A stretch of 28,552 nucleotides of DNA from UBA967 sp044375555 (GCA_044375555.1 JBILML010000034.1:1-28552), one strand, 5' to 3'; positions 1 through 6,226 are shown, counted from the first letter of the stretch. Notes: a model not told the origin generated them from the sequence alone. Numbers and translations: made by a program.

Positions 1-96
1 GGCAAACCCTACAAATGCGCCATCGTCGCCGCCATGCGAAAACTCCTAATTCACATCCAATCCCTCATCAAAAATCCAAAACTTTCCACTTGCTGA
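1..96 (+). pseudogene. C-terminal end of an IS110-family transposase (5' part outside the window)
   Basis: The first reading frame runs from the window edge to a TGA at 94-96 and reads GKPYKCAIVAAMRKLLIHIQ before about ten more residues. The GKPYK-x-A-x-x-A-x-R-K-LL pattern is the usual end of IS110/IS116/IS902 transposases, DEDD/Ser recombinases that move elements without long terminal inverted repeats. Only 31 codons are visible, so whether the upstream part is intact cannot be judged. The coding end lies just 40 bp from the next ABC transporter gene, so the element end must lie within a few tens of bases. Confidence 0.72.
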
Positions 97-97
97 A

Positions 98-118
98 AAC
101 CACAGTTGCTCTGTGGTT
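98..118. repeat. Perfect 8-bp hairpin at the IS110/ABC gene junction
   Basis: AACCACAG (98-105) and CTGTGGTT (111-118) are exact reverse complements around a 5-base loop. No T-run follows, so it is not a typical rho-independent terminator. The right arm with the bases after it (CTCTGTGGTTAA) matches the 'CTCCGTGGTTAA' at 1375-1386 and, inverted, the 'TTGACCACAGAG' at 4486-4497, so it probably belongs to a dispersed repeat family. Confidence 0.6.
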
Positions 119-136
119 AATCCTTCTGCCTCCGCA

Positions 137-985
137 ATGAACTCTCCGCTGCTCCAAGTCGAAAATCTCTCAATCAATTTCCGCACCGAAAACGGTCTCG
201 TCGAAGCGGTGAAACGCGTCTCCCTCTCGCTCGAGCACGGCGGCTCGCTCGCCATCGTCGGCGAGAGCGGCAGCGGCAAAAGCGTCACCGCCCTCTCGCT
301 CGCCCGCCTGCTTCCCACGCCGCCCGCCGAGTTTGCCAGTGGCTCGATCCACTTCGAGGGTCGCGACATCCTCGCGATGTCTCCGGCCGAACTCCGTGCC
401 GTGCGTGGCGGCGGGATCGCGTATGTTTTCCAAGAGCCCGCCACCTCGCTCAACCCCGTCTTTACCATCCGCAGCCAGATCGCCGAGGGCATCCGCCTCC
501 ACCGGCCCGAAGTCGAAAATCTCGACGCGGAAGTCGCCAAGTGGCTCGGCGCCGTCGGCATCGTTGATCCCGAGAAACGCATGCATGATTACCCGCACCA
601 ACTCAGTGGCGGCATGCAACAGCGCGCCATGATCGCCATGGCCCTCGCCTGCCGTCCCCGCCTGCTCGTCGCCGACGAGCCCACCACCGCGTTGGATGTC
701 ACGATCCAAGCCCAAATCCTCGGCGAACTCCGCCGTCTCCGCGCCGAGTTCGACATGGCGCTCATCCTCATCACGCACAATTTCGGCATCATCCGCGGCC
801 TCTGCGATCGCGTCGCCGTCATGTTCCGCGGCGAGATCGTAGAAACCGGCAAAACCGAATCCGTCCTCGAAAATCCACAGCACCCCTACACAAAAGCCCT
901 AATCGCCTGCGTCCCCCGCCTCGGCACCAAACAGCGCCGCCTCCGCACCATCGACTACAACTGGGAAACCACTTCTGCCAAATGA
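137..985 (+). CDS. Peptide/nickel-type ABC transporter ATP-binding protein (DppD/OppD-like)
   Basis: This 282-aa cytoplasmic ATPase would power import of oligopeptides or similar solutes through DppB/DppC-type permeases, none of which are in the window. Visible motifs: Walker A GESGSGKS (residues 42-49), Q-loop in VFQEP, signature LSGGMQQR (about 156-163), Walker B LLVADEP with D180-E181, and a switch His in LITHN. The HPYTKAL motif opens the C-terminal oligo_HPY region, but the protein ends about 25 residues later, without the Cys-containing GCxFxPRCP stretch many relatives carry. A GTG at 113 is in frame but sits in the hairpin repeat, so ATG 137 is preferred. No Shine-Dalgarno is evident. 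The partner DppF gene is absent. Confidence 0.88.
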   Translation: MNSPLLQVENLSINFRTENGLVEAVKRVSLSLEHGGSLAIVGESGSGKSVTALSLARLLPTPPAEFASGSIHFEGRDILAMSPAELRAVRGGGIAYVFQEPATSLNPVFTIRSQIAEGIRLHRPEVENLDAEVAKWLGAVGIVDPEKRMHDYPHQLSGGMQQRAMIAMALACRPRLLVADEPTTALDVTIQAQILGELRRLRAEFDMALILITHNFGIIRGLCDRVAVMFRGEIVETGKTESVLENPQHPYTKALIACVPRLGTKQRRLRTIDYNWETTSAK

Positions 986-1050
986 CCATCGCCCCGATTT
1001 CCGCCCCATCCTCGGAAATTCCCGTTGAGGATTCAACACTCCCGGATTAA
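982..1050 (+). pseudogene. Possible remnant of the next ABC gene (22 codons)
   Basis: An ATG overlaps the stop of the DppD-like gene in an ATGA arrangement, the usual translationally coupled layout for a dppD-dppF pair. The frame (MTIAPISAPSSEIPVE...) ends at a TAA at 1048-1050. The opening residues look like the low-complexity N-terminus of an ABC ATPase, but no diagnostic motif is present. It may be the stump of a deleted dppF-like gene, or a chance ATGA. Confidence 0.25.
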
Positions 1051-1051
1051 T

Positions 1052-1058
1052 GGAGGGG
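1052..1058 (+). promoter_or_regulatory. Strong ribosome binding site for the DUF433 gene
   Basis: GGAGGGG lies just before ATG 1061, with the GGAGG core four bases from the start. It is one of the few good Shine-Dalgarno sequences in the window and decides the start over an in-frame TTG at 1025. Confidence 0.6.
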
Positions 1059-1060
1059 CG

Positions 1061-1285
1061 ATGCTGAACTGGAGCCAATGCGAATCTGTCGAGCGCGAAG
1101 CCCTTAAGGTCAGCGGAAACTGGGTCTTCAAGGGCACGCGCGTTCCTGTGAAGGCGCTTTTCGAAAATCTCGAGGACGGCGCAACTTTGGTGCAGTTCTT
1201 GGAGCAGTTCCCTGGAGTCGCGCGGCATCAAGCAGAGAGTGTGCTGGATTTCGCCGCCACCAGTTTGGATTTGGCTCCCGCTTGA
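1061..1285 (+). CDS. DUF433 family protein, probable antitoxin
   Basis: A 74-aa protein with the DUF433 pattern: an N-terminal E-x3-V-x-G-x-W-x-F-x-GTRVPV segment (GNWVFKGTRVPVKALFENLE) followed by LVQFLEQFPGVARHQAESVLDFA. DUF433 proteins are small winged-helix-like proteins, often the antitoxin partner of a DUF5615 PIN-like toxin encoded immediately downstream. Here the following ATG overlaps the stop codon (TGATG) and reads MRILFDH, the expected toxin start, but the toxin is broken (see 1285-1449). The antitoxin reading frame itself looks complete. Confidence 0.85.
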   Translation: MLNWSQCESVEREALKVSGNWVFKGTRVPVKALFENLEDGATLVQFLEQFPGVARHQAESVLDFAATSLDLAPA

Positions 1286-1449
1286 TGAGGATTCTTTTCG
1301 ATCACGAAAAATACAGAATTATCGTTTGCGATCGCTGCATACAGTTTTGCTTCAGCTCCGTGCTCTCCGTGTCCTCCGTGGTTAAATCTGCTGGATTCAG
1401 ATTTAGCTGGGGCATCGCCTCACTGGCCGCTTTCATGAAATCTAAATGA
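1285..1449 (+). pseudogene. Truncated DUF5615 (PIN-like) toxin partner of the DUF433 antitoxin
   Basis: The frame begins MRILFDH, the typical start of DUF5615 PIN-like toxins with their first acidic residue, and is coupled to the antitoxin stop. After about seven residues the sequence stops resembling the family and passes into the 'TCCGTG' repeat at 1356-1386. The 54-codon frame then runs to a TGA at 1447-1449, overlapping the start of the VOC gene. The catalytic acidic residues and fold of a ~110-aa toxin cannot be present, so the toxin is inactive if this reading is right. Confidence 0.45.
1356..1386. repeat. 'TCCGTG' tandem-like intergenic repeat
   Basis: The motif (C)TCCGTG occurs three times (CTCCGTG-CTCTCCGTG-TCCTCCGTG) and ends in GTTAAA. 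On the minus strand it reads as the familiar 'ACCACGGAGGACACGGAG' type of dispersed repeat. Related copies lie at 98-125 and, inverted, at 4486-4518. This copy sits exactly where the DUF5615-like toxin loses similarity to its family. Confidence 0.6.
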
Positions 1450-1796
1450 CCATCGAACGCCTCAAATACATCATCTGGGCCAAAGACCTTGCCCGAGCCG
1501 TGACTTTCTACACCACGCTCTTCGGCGCCAAAGTCACCCGCCAAAACGAAAACCTCGCTGAACTCGACATCGCCGGATCCACCCTCGGCATCCACAGCGG
1601 CGGTGAGGACGAAACCACTTGGACCGGCCTCGCGTTCCAAGTCCCCGATGTCCTCGCCGGAGCCGCCGAACTCGTCGCCGCCGGCGGCATCCTACGCCAC
1701 GAGCCGATGTCCGACCAACCTGGCGAGCCGCCCCACCTCGCTCTCTGCGCCGACCCCGAAGGCAACCAAATCATGCTCACCAGCAAGCGGCATTGA
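1446..1796 (+). CDS. VOC (glyoxalase/bleomycin-resistance) superfamily protein
   Basis: A 116-aa single-domain protein with two betaalphabetabetabeta halves. The first half reads MTIERLKYIIWAKDLARA followed by VTFYTTLFG, and the second ends HLALCADPEGNQIMLTSK, where 'DPEGN' plus a following hydrophobic strand is the usual C-terminal signature. Members bind a divalent metal and act on small molecules (lactoylglutathione, antibiotics, catechols), but the substrate cannot be told from sequence. The ATG overlaps the end of the broken toxin frame. No Shine-Dalgarno is seen. It is not obviously linked to its neighbours. Confidence 0.85.
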   Translation: MTIERLKYIIWAKDLARAVTFYTTLFGAKVTRQNENLAELDIAGSTLGIHSGGEDETTWTGLAFQVPDVLAGAAELVAAGGILRHEPMSDQPGEPPHLALCADPEGNQIMLTSKRH

Positions 1797-1818
1797 GAGC
1801 GAATGTGGATCATTCCTT

Positions 1819-1854
1819 CCGGAGAAAAATGATTTTGCCGTTCATGATTTTGCC
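1819..1854. repeat. Dispersed 'TTTTGCCGTTCATGATTT' repeat, copy 1
   Basis: This intergenic stretch shares about 24 of 32 positions with 3131-3162, including TTTTGC-Y-GT-Y-CATGATTT. Within copy 1, 'ATGATTTTGCC' occurs twice in tandem. It has no coding signal and is probably part of a dispersed non-coding repeat. The 1797-1940 gap otherwise shows nothing recognisable. Confidence 0.45.
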
Positions 1855-1940
1855 CTCATTTTGTTCCCTTGCATCTCATCCGGCGCAAATTCACGCTTGC
1901 GCTCCGTAGCATCCCATCAGATTTCTTCCGCGTTTCCATC

Positions 1941-2011
1941 GCGGGTGTAGTTCAATGGTAGAACGGCAGCTTCCCAAGCTGCATACGAGGGTTCGATTCC
2001 CTTCACCCGCT
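1941..2011 (+). tRNA. tRNA-Gly (anticodon CCC)
   Basis: A complete cloverleaf: acceptor stem GCGGGTG/CACCCGC, D-arm with TAGTTCAATGGTAGAAC, anticodon stem GCAGC/GCTGC around loop TTCCCAA (anticodon CCC at 1973-1975), and T-arm AGGG-TTCGATT-CCCT. The discriminator base is T, as expected for bacterial tRNA-Gly. The 3' CCA is not encoded and would be added by nucleotidyltransferase. It reads GGG codons. The downstream stretch 2012-2188 holds no recognised element. Confidence 0.97.
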
Positions 2012-2188
2012 CCCACCCCCTGGATGCATCAATCCGGAAACCGTTTTTCCCGTAGTTTCGATAACGCCTTTTTTTGTGATAATCCCAGAATCCTTGGTTT
2101 ATGGCTCCTCTCCAGTATTCGAGGTCCGCTTCCCCTTGCGGCTTCCCGCTCGACAACCGCATTGGCCTGCTTATGGTCAGCTCTAGCG

Positions 2189-2413
2189 ATGAAATTCGAA
2201 GACTGGCCGGAAGAGTGGCAGGAGTGGGCGCGGCTCACTCCCATGCAACGCTTCTGCGAGAGCGAAAAAATCTTCGCCCAATACCTAGCCATGGGAGGTT
2301 CCCTTGATCCCGACCCCGATCCGACAAGTCCTTTCTACAATCCAAGCGAGTGGCACACGGGCTCTGCTCATGGGCGGGCAGGCCTGCGTGTTTTACGGCG
2401 CGGCGCAAGTTAG
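2189..2413 (+). CDS. Small conserved-looking protein overlapping the nucleotidyltransferase gene
   Basis: A 74-aa acidic protein starting MKFEDWPEEWQEWARLTPMQ, followed by R-F-x-ESEKIFAQYLAMGGSLDPDPDPTSPF and ending in a basic HGRAGLRVLRRGAS tail. The central 'LxGGSLDPDPDxxSPF' and the 'HGRxGxRVLRR' end recall a small protein family I have seen encoded just before nucleotidyltransferases or other accessory genes in PVC bacteria. Its function is unknown to me. It overlaps the next gene by 110 bp in a different frame, and both frames look protein-like in the shared stretch. A longer in-frame extension upstream to 1955 runs into the tRNA and is not credible. Confidence 0.6.
   Translation: MKFEDWPEEWQEWARLTPMQRFCESEKIFAQYLAMGGSLDPDPDPTSPFYNPSEWHTGSAHGRAGLRVLRRGAS
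2293..2298 (+). promoter_or_regulatory. Ribosome binding site selecting the TTG start of the nucleotidyltransferase
   Basis: GGGAGG sits five bases before the TTG at 2304 and lies inside the upstream small gene. It favours the long start over the internal ATG at 2370. Confidence 0.5.
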
Positions 2414-3119
2414 CAAGGACATTGATTTTCTCATTCTCGCGGAGGAGGAAAATTTCCGAAACCTCCAGAACGCGCTGGATGATCTCCAAGCCAAGAGAAT
2501 CGCCATCCCTCCCTTTCTTCCCGAGGCTTTGGATCGCGGCCACGCCGTGCATTTTCGTTGTCAGGCTCCTTTGGTGGCCGGCTTGCGCATTGATGTCATG
2601 ACCCGTCTCCGCGCCATGAAGGATTTCGAAACCCTTTGGCAACGGCGAACCGTCTTCGCAGACGACGAAGGAATGGAATACCACCTTCTTTCCGTTCCCG
2701 ATCTGGTGGAGGCAAAAAAAACCCAACGCTCCAAGGATTGGCCCGTCATCGAGGCGCTCGTTGCCATTCATTACGCCGAGAACCTCTCCTCGCCGACCGC
2801 CGATTGGATCCGATTTTGGCTCCTGCAAACCCGCTCGCCCGAGTCGCTCGCCGAAATTTGCGCCCGATTTCCCAAGGAGGCGAGTGGGCTCATCGAAATC
2901 CGCCCACTTCTCTCGGTAGCCATCAACGGCGATTTGCTGAGGCTCCGTGTGGAACTCCAGACGGAGGTTCTGCGCGAGCAGGACAAGGACCGCCTCTACT
3001 GGGAACCCCTCAAGCGCGAGATGGAGGAGTTCCGCCGCGCCGAGCGCACGGTCGCTCGCTGCGCCGATCCCGAGGGAAACCCAATCAGCCCACCCCCAAG
3101 CGGCCCAAAGACCGAATGA
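2304..3119 (+). CDS. Nucleotidyltransferase-fold protein (AbiEii/MNT-like)
   Basis: A 271-aa protein with a pol-beta-type nucleotidyltransferase core near the N-terminus: a helix, then RALLMGGQACVFYGAAQVSK, then DID (D39 and D41) followed by FLIL, the G-G-x(10-15)-D-x-D pattern of metal-binding nucleotidyltransferases. A later segment YHLLSVPDLVEAKKTQRSKDW resembles the xxLxDLVxxKxxxxRxKD element of AbiEii/MNT antitoxin-toxin relatives. The C-terminal ~100 residues (helical, EFRRAE...) look specific to a subfamily. The start is TTG, supported by a well-placed GGGAGG. Family members include toxins that modify tRNA or partner proteins, but no HEPN partner is adjacent, so the role is open. Confidence 0.75.
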   Translation: MIPTPIRQVLSTIQASGTRALLMGGQACVFYGAAQVSKDIDFLILAEEENFRNLQNALDDLQAKRIAIPPFLPEALDRGHAVHFRCQAPLVAGLRIDVMTRLRAMKDFETLWQRRTVFADDEGMEYHLLSVPDLVEAKKTQRSKDWPVIEALVAIHYAENLSSPTADWIRFWLLQTRSPESLAEICARFPKEASGLIEIRPLLSVAINGDLLRLRVELQTEVLREQDKDRLYWEPLKREMEEFRRAERTVARCADPEGNPISPPPSGPKTE

Positions 3120-3130
3120 GAATCTCTCCT

Positions 3131-3162
3131 CCCGGGAAATTTTTTTTTGCTGTCCATGATTT
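3131..3162. repeat. Dispersed 'TTTTGCTGTCCATGATTT' repeat, copy 2
   Basis: Partner of the copy at 1819-1850 (24 of 32 positions alike). It contains a run of nine T after CCCGGGAAA. No stable hairpin with a loop precedes the T-run, so it is not called a terminator. Confidence 0.4.
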
Positions 3163-3171
3163 CACTAACAG

Positions 3172-3202
3172 TCCTAACCTGGGTTAGGAATTATCTGATA
3201 AT
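3172..3202 (+). promoter_or_regulatory. 18-bp dyad plus possible -10 box upstream of the glycosyltransferase block
   Basis: TCCTAACC (3172-3179) and GGTTAGGA (3182-3189) are exact reverse complements separated by two bases, the geometry of a dimeric repressor or activator site. A GATAAT (3197-3202, five of six to TATAAT) follows, so the dyad would cover the -35/spacer region of a promoter reading into 3262. No good TTGACA is seen, which would fit an activated or repressed promoter. The 3163-3261 stretch is clearly AT-rich compared with its surroundings. Assignment to the downstream operon is inference. Confidence 0.35.
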
Positions 3203-3261
3203 TTCATGATAACGCGCATTTAACACGAAGTGTATTTCAGAAATGATGAATTAATAAACCG

Positions 3262-4488
3262 ATGAGATTTCTACTAACCCATCCGAATTTTCCCTCGCAA
3301 CTCCGCTCCGTCGCCCAAGTGCTGGCGGCGAATCCCAATAATGATGTTCGTTTTTTGACCAATACCGACAATGGTGAGATCGCGGGGGTGAAGAAAATTA
3401 TCTACCAACCCAAGCGCCAGCCCGCGCCGCAGACGCATCATTATTTGCGCGGCTATGAACAGGCGATTTTGCATGGGCAGGCGGCTTACATGGCTTGTAT
3501 GGAAGCCAAAAACCAAGGCTTCGTGCCGGATTTGATATTCGGCCATGCAGGGTGGGGGCCTACGCTGTTCCTGAAGGATGCCTTTCCGAATACCCCGATG
3601 GGGCTGAACTTTGAATGGTTTTATCACGCGCATGGGACGGATTGCGATTTCGATCCGGCGGATCCGATCAATGCCGACGACGAGGCGAGGATTCGGACGA
3701 AAAATGCGACGCTGCTGGCGGATCTCGCGGCGTGCGACGGTGGGGTGTGCGCGACGCGGTTCCAATACGAGCAATTCCCGAAGCACCTGCGCTCGAACCT
3801 CGTGATTTGCCATGAAGGAATCGATACGAATTTCTTCAAGCCTGATCCGGTTGGAAAATTGGTGCTGGCGAATGGCAAGCTGGACCTCTCCGGCGTGGAC
3901 GAGATCGTGACCTACGCGACGCGTGGCATGGAGCCGTATCGCGGGTTTCCGCAATTCATCGAGGCGGCCCATTTGCTCCAAAAAGCCAGGCCGAAGGCCC
4001 ACGTGGTGATCGCCGGCGACAATCGCGTGGCCTACGGCAAGCAGGCTCCGAACGGAAAAACCTGGAAGGATCTCTACATGGAAAAATTCCCGCTCGATCC
4101 GGCGCGCACGCATTTCGTGGGGTCGCTGCCTTACGGGGAATACATCAAGCTGCTTCAGTGCACGAAGGCCCACATCTACCTCACTCGGCCGTTTGTTTTG
4201 AGTTGGTCGATGCTCGAGGCGATGTCGTGCGGAGCGCTGGTGGTGGCCTCAAACACGGAGCCCGTCCAAGAGGTGATCACGGATGGAATCAACGGCCTGA
4301 TGGTCGATTTCTTCAAACCGGACCAAATGGCGGCCACGCTGGACAGGGTGCTGGCGCAACCAAAACAGTTCGACCACATCCGCGAAAAAGCCCGGGCGAC
4401 TGTGGTGGCGAAATACGATCTGGGGGCATGCCTGAAATACAAGCTGGCCTGGCTCTCGGGGTTGATGAATGCGCGGCAGAGGAATTGA
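3262..4488 (+). CDS. Glycosyltransferase family 4 protein
   Basis: A 408-aa cytoplasmic or membrane-associated GT-B enzyme expected to transfer a sugar from a nucleotide-sugar donor. The N-terminal Rossmann half starts MRFLLTHPNFPSQLR and holds a FGHAGWGPTLF segment. The C-terminal donor domain contains VTYATRGMEPYRGFPQFIEA, AHVVIAGDNRVAYG, THFVGSLPYGEY and LEAMSCGALVVASNTEPV. In the usual E-x7-E donor motif the first Glu is missing (VLSWSMLEAMSCG), which I associate with a subfamily having a 'glycosyl trans 4-like 3' N-terminal domain. It is followed by a 162-bp gap and then a second glycosyltransferase on the same strand. Acceptor unknown. Confidence 0.88.
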   Translation: MRFLLTHPNFPSQLRSVAQVLAANPNNDVRFLTNTDNGEIAGVKKIIYQPKRQPAPQTHHYLRGYEQAILHGQAAYMACMEAKNQGFVPDLIFGHAGWGPTLFLKDAFPNTPMGLNFEWFYHAHGTDCDFDPADPINADDEARIRTKNATLLADLAACDGGVCATRFQYEQFPKHLRSNLVICHEGIDTNFFKPDPVGKLVLANGKLDLSGVDEIVTYATRGMEPYRGFPQFIEAAHLLQKARPKAHVVIAGDNRVAYGKQAPNGKTWKDLYMEKFPLDPARTHFVGSLPYGEYIKLLQCTKAHIYLTRPFVLSWSMLEAMSCGALVVASNTEPVQEVITDGINGLMVDFFKPDQMAATLDRVLAQPKQFDHIREKARATVVAKYDLGACLKYKLAWLSGLMNARQRN

Positions 4489-4518
4489 CCACAGAGCGCA
4501 CAGAGTTCACAGAGAGGG
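4486..4518. repeat. 'CACAGAG' repeat, inverted copy
   Basis: Starting at the GT4 stop codon, the sequence contains CACAGAG three times at 9-bp-like spacing (ACCACAGAG-CGCACAGAG-TTCACAGAG). It is the opposite orientation of the copies at 98-125 and 1356-1386. The rest of the 4489-4650 gap holds short hairpins (CCCCTTTGGGG, GCCGCCTTCGGC) that may form leader structure for the next gene; no terminator is clear. Confidence 0.6.
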
Positions 4519-4650
4519 GTAATTTTTGAACAGAAGCGATTCCTCTATTCTCTTTTCTGAGTCATCCATGTCCTTTGATTCGCGCCGCTCACCCCTTTGG
4601 GGCCGCCTTCGGCGCTCTATCTCGCTTTGCTCGGTTGTGGTAAATTTTGC

Positions 4651-5526
4651 ATGAAAATCCTCGTTACCATTCCGCATTTTCACGATGCCTTGGGCAATGG
4701 GGCGTATGGCTCCACCGGCCCGGAGAGCGCGCGGCGGGCGGAGGCGCTGTCACACACGATCGCGGCGATTCACCAAAACCTCGGGCCGCGCCAGGCGTTT
4801 CTCTACTGCCTGCACAACCATGTGCCGGGGCGCGGAAATGGCCGTTTGGTGAAGGTCAACGAGCAAGCTGGCGCTTCGATCGACATCGCTGTGTGCACGG
4901 TTGGGGACAAGCATTTGGTCGAGCAGTTGAGTGTTCCCCAATCGATGTTCCACCACCAGACGGTGACGGCTGATCCGATGATGATTGGTTTCGCGTGCCA
5001 GCGGATTCTGCAGGCGCATCTCGGGAAATACGATTTCTACTGCTACATGGAGGACGACCTGTGGATTGGAGATCCGTATTTTCTAACGAAGATTTCTTGG
5101 TTCTCGCGTTCGTTCGGCGACGAGGCCGTGCTCCTGCCACACCGCTACGAGTTGGGAACTGCCGAGCCTCTTCACAAGCTCTACATCGATGGTCCGGTGC
5201 GCCCGGATTTCACGGCGCAGTGGCAGGATGTGGAGGACCGCCGCACGCTCGAATCCGAATTCCTCGGCGCGCCGATGGCCTTTGAGCGTTGGACGAATCC
5301 CCACTCGGGTTGTTTTTTTCTCAACGCCGCCCAGATGGAAAAATGGGCGTCGTCACCCGGCTTCCTCGACGGCGACTGCTCGTTCGCGGGTCCGCTCGAG
5401 AGTGCGGCCTCGCTTGGCGTGATGAAAAATTTCCGAATCTACAAACCCGCCTATAGCAACGCCGGCTTCCTCGAAATTCGGCACCTTCACAATCGCTATC
5501 TGGGTGTGGCCCTGAAAACCTCCTGA
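4651..5526 (+). CDS. GT-A-like glycosyltransferase with an EDD motif
   Basis: A 291-aa protein beginning MKILVTIPHFHDALGNGAYG. A YDFYCYMEDDLWIGDPYFL segment looks like the metal-binding DxD region of GT-A-fold glycosyltransferases, and a later NPHSGCFFLNAAQMEKW plus DGDCSFAGPLESAASLG resembles the acceptor/catalytic part. No signal peptide or membrane segment is apparent, so cytoplasmic action is likely. An upstream in-frame start at 4597 was rejected because the family-like MKILVTIPHF start is at 4651. Only 4 bp separate its stop from the parvulin-like gene, so it is transcriptionally tied to the secretion genes. Sugar and acceptor are unknown. Confidence 0.68.
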   Translation: MKILVTIPHFHDALGNGAYGSTGPESARRAEALSHTIAAIHQNLGPRQAFLYCLHNHVPGRGNGRLVKVNEQAGASIDIAVCTVGDKHLVEQLSVPQSMFHHQTVTADPMMIGFACQRILQAHLGKYDFYCYMEDDLWIGDPYFLTKISWFSRSFGDEAVLLPHRYELGTAEPLHKLYIDGPVRPDFTAQWQDVEDRRTLESEFLGAPMAFERWTNPHSGCFFLNAAQMEKWASSPGFLDGDCSFAGPLESAASLGVMKNFRIYKPAYSNAGFLEIRHLHNRYLGVALKTS

Positions 5527-5530
5527 CTCC

Positions 5531-6226
5531 ATGTCCGAAACTTTTTCCGAAACACAAAGTGCCGAGCTCGGCTCGCGCCGACTGTGGGTTCAGCTTTTGC
5601 GCGCGCGGTTGATGGACGAGGCGAGCGCGGGGTTCGAACCCGATCCCGAGGAGGTGGTGAATGCCTGGATGGCTTTTTGTAAAAGGCATCAACTCGATCC
5701 GGAAAATCCGGCAAAAGTTCCGCCTGAGTTCACAGGTTGCCCTCCAACCGAGTTGAAGGCGGTGGTCGAGCGCGAGGTTCGCATTTCGAAATGGAAGAAA
5801 GCCCTTTTTGAGCCTGAGGCTGCCCAGCATTTCGAGCGCCGCAAGCCCGCTCTGGACCGCGTGGTTTACTCGCTGCTGCGGGTGAAAGAGGCGGGGCTCG
5901 CGAGGGAGTTGTGGTTCCGCATCAAGGAGTGCGAGGCCTCCTTCGCCGATCTGGCGCCGAAATATGCGAGCGGCAACGAGGTTTACACCGCTGGAATTGT
6001 TGGCCCCGTGGCCTTCGGTGCGATGCATCCCTCCTTGGCGGGTGTGCTGAAACCGGCGCGCGCGGGTGAGCTTTTGAAACCCTTTGCTGTTGCGGAGTGG
6101 TTTTTGGTGGCCAGAGTGGATCACCATTTGCCGGTGGAATTCGATGAAGCCATGAAACACCAAATGACCGAGGAACTCGCCGCCCAGTGGCTTGATGAAA
6201 GGACTCATGGCCGACCAACCGCTTGA
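5531..6226 (+). CDS. Parvulin-like peptidyl-prolyl isomerase, cytoplasmic, linked to type I secretion
   Basis: A 231-aa protein with an N-terminal helical region (about 1-105) and a parvulin-like C-terminal domain (about 108-206), recognisable from LDRVVYSLLRV, the ASFADLAPKYAS segment, VGPVAFGAMHPSLAGVLKPARAGELLKPF and WFLVARVDHHLPVEFD. This is the layout of SurA/PpiC domains, but there is no signal peptide, so it should act in the cytoplasm. Its gene is 4 bp after the glycosyltransferase and overlaps the ABC exporter by 20 bp. A cytoplasmic isomerase coupled to an exporter with a cNMP-like domain is an arrangement I recall from cyanobacterial T1SS clusters. A role in keeping the RTX cargo unfolded or folding-competent is inferred. 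Confidence 0.72.
   Translation: MSETFSETQSAELGSRRLWVQLLRARLMDEASAGFEPDPEEVVNAWMAFCKRHQLDPENPAKVPPEFTGCPPTELKAVVEREVRISKWKKALFEPEAAQHFERRKPALDRVVYSLLRVKEAGLARELWFRIKECEASFADLAPKYASGNEVYTAGIVGPVAFGAMHPSLAGVLKPARAGELLKPFAVAEWFLVARVDHHLPVEFDEAMKHQMTEELAAQWLDERTHGRPTA

Noticed and set aside
113..136. GTG start extending the DppD-like protein by 8 residues
   Set aside because: The GTG lies within the hairpin repeat and no ribosome site precedes it; the family-like start is ATG 137.
1917..2162. Minus-strand frame with VKGIEPSYAAWEAAVLPLNY
   Set aside because: It is the well-known spurious translation of the antisense of a tRNA-Gly gene and its flank, not a protein.
1955..2188. Long upstream extension of the 74-aa protein
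   Set aside because: It begins inside the tRNA-Gly gene; the recognisable protein starts at ATG 2189.
3131..3150. Rho-independent terminator after the nucleotidyltransferase gene
   Set aside because: The T-run is preceded only by a loop-less CCCGGG palindrome, which cannot form a stable terminator hairpin.
4597..4650. 18-residue N-terminal extension of the second glycosyltransferase
   Set aside because: The extension has no family features; MKILVTIPHF at 4651 is a natural GT start.
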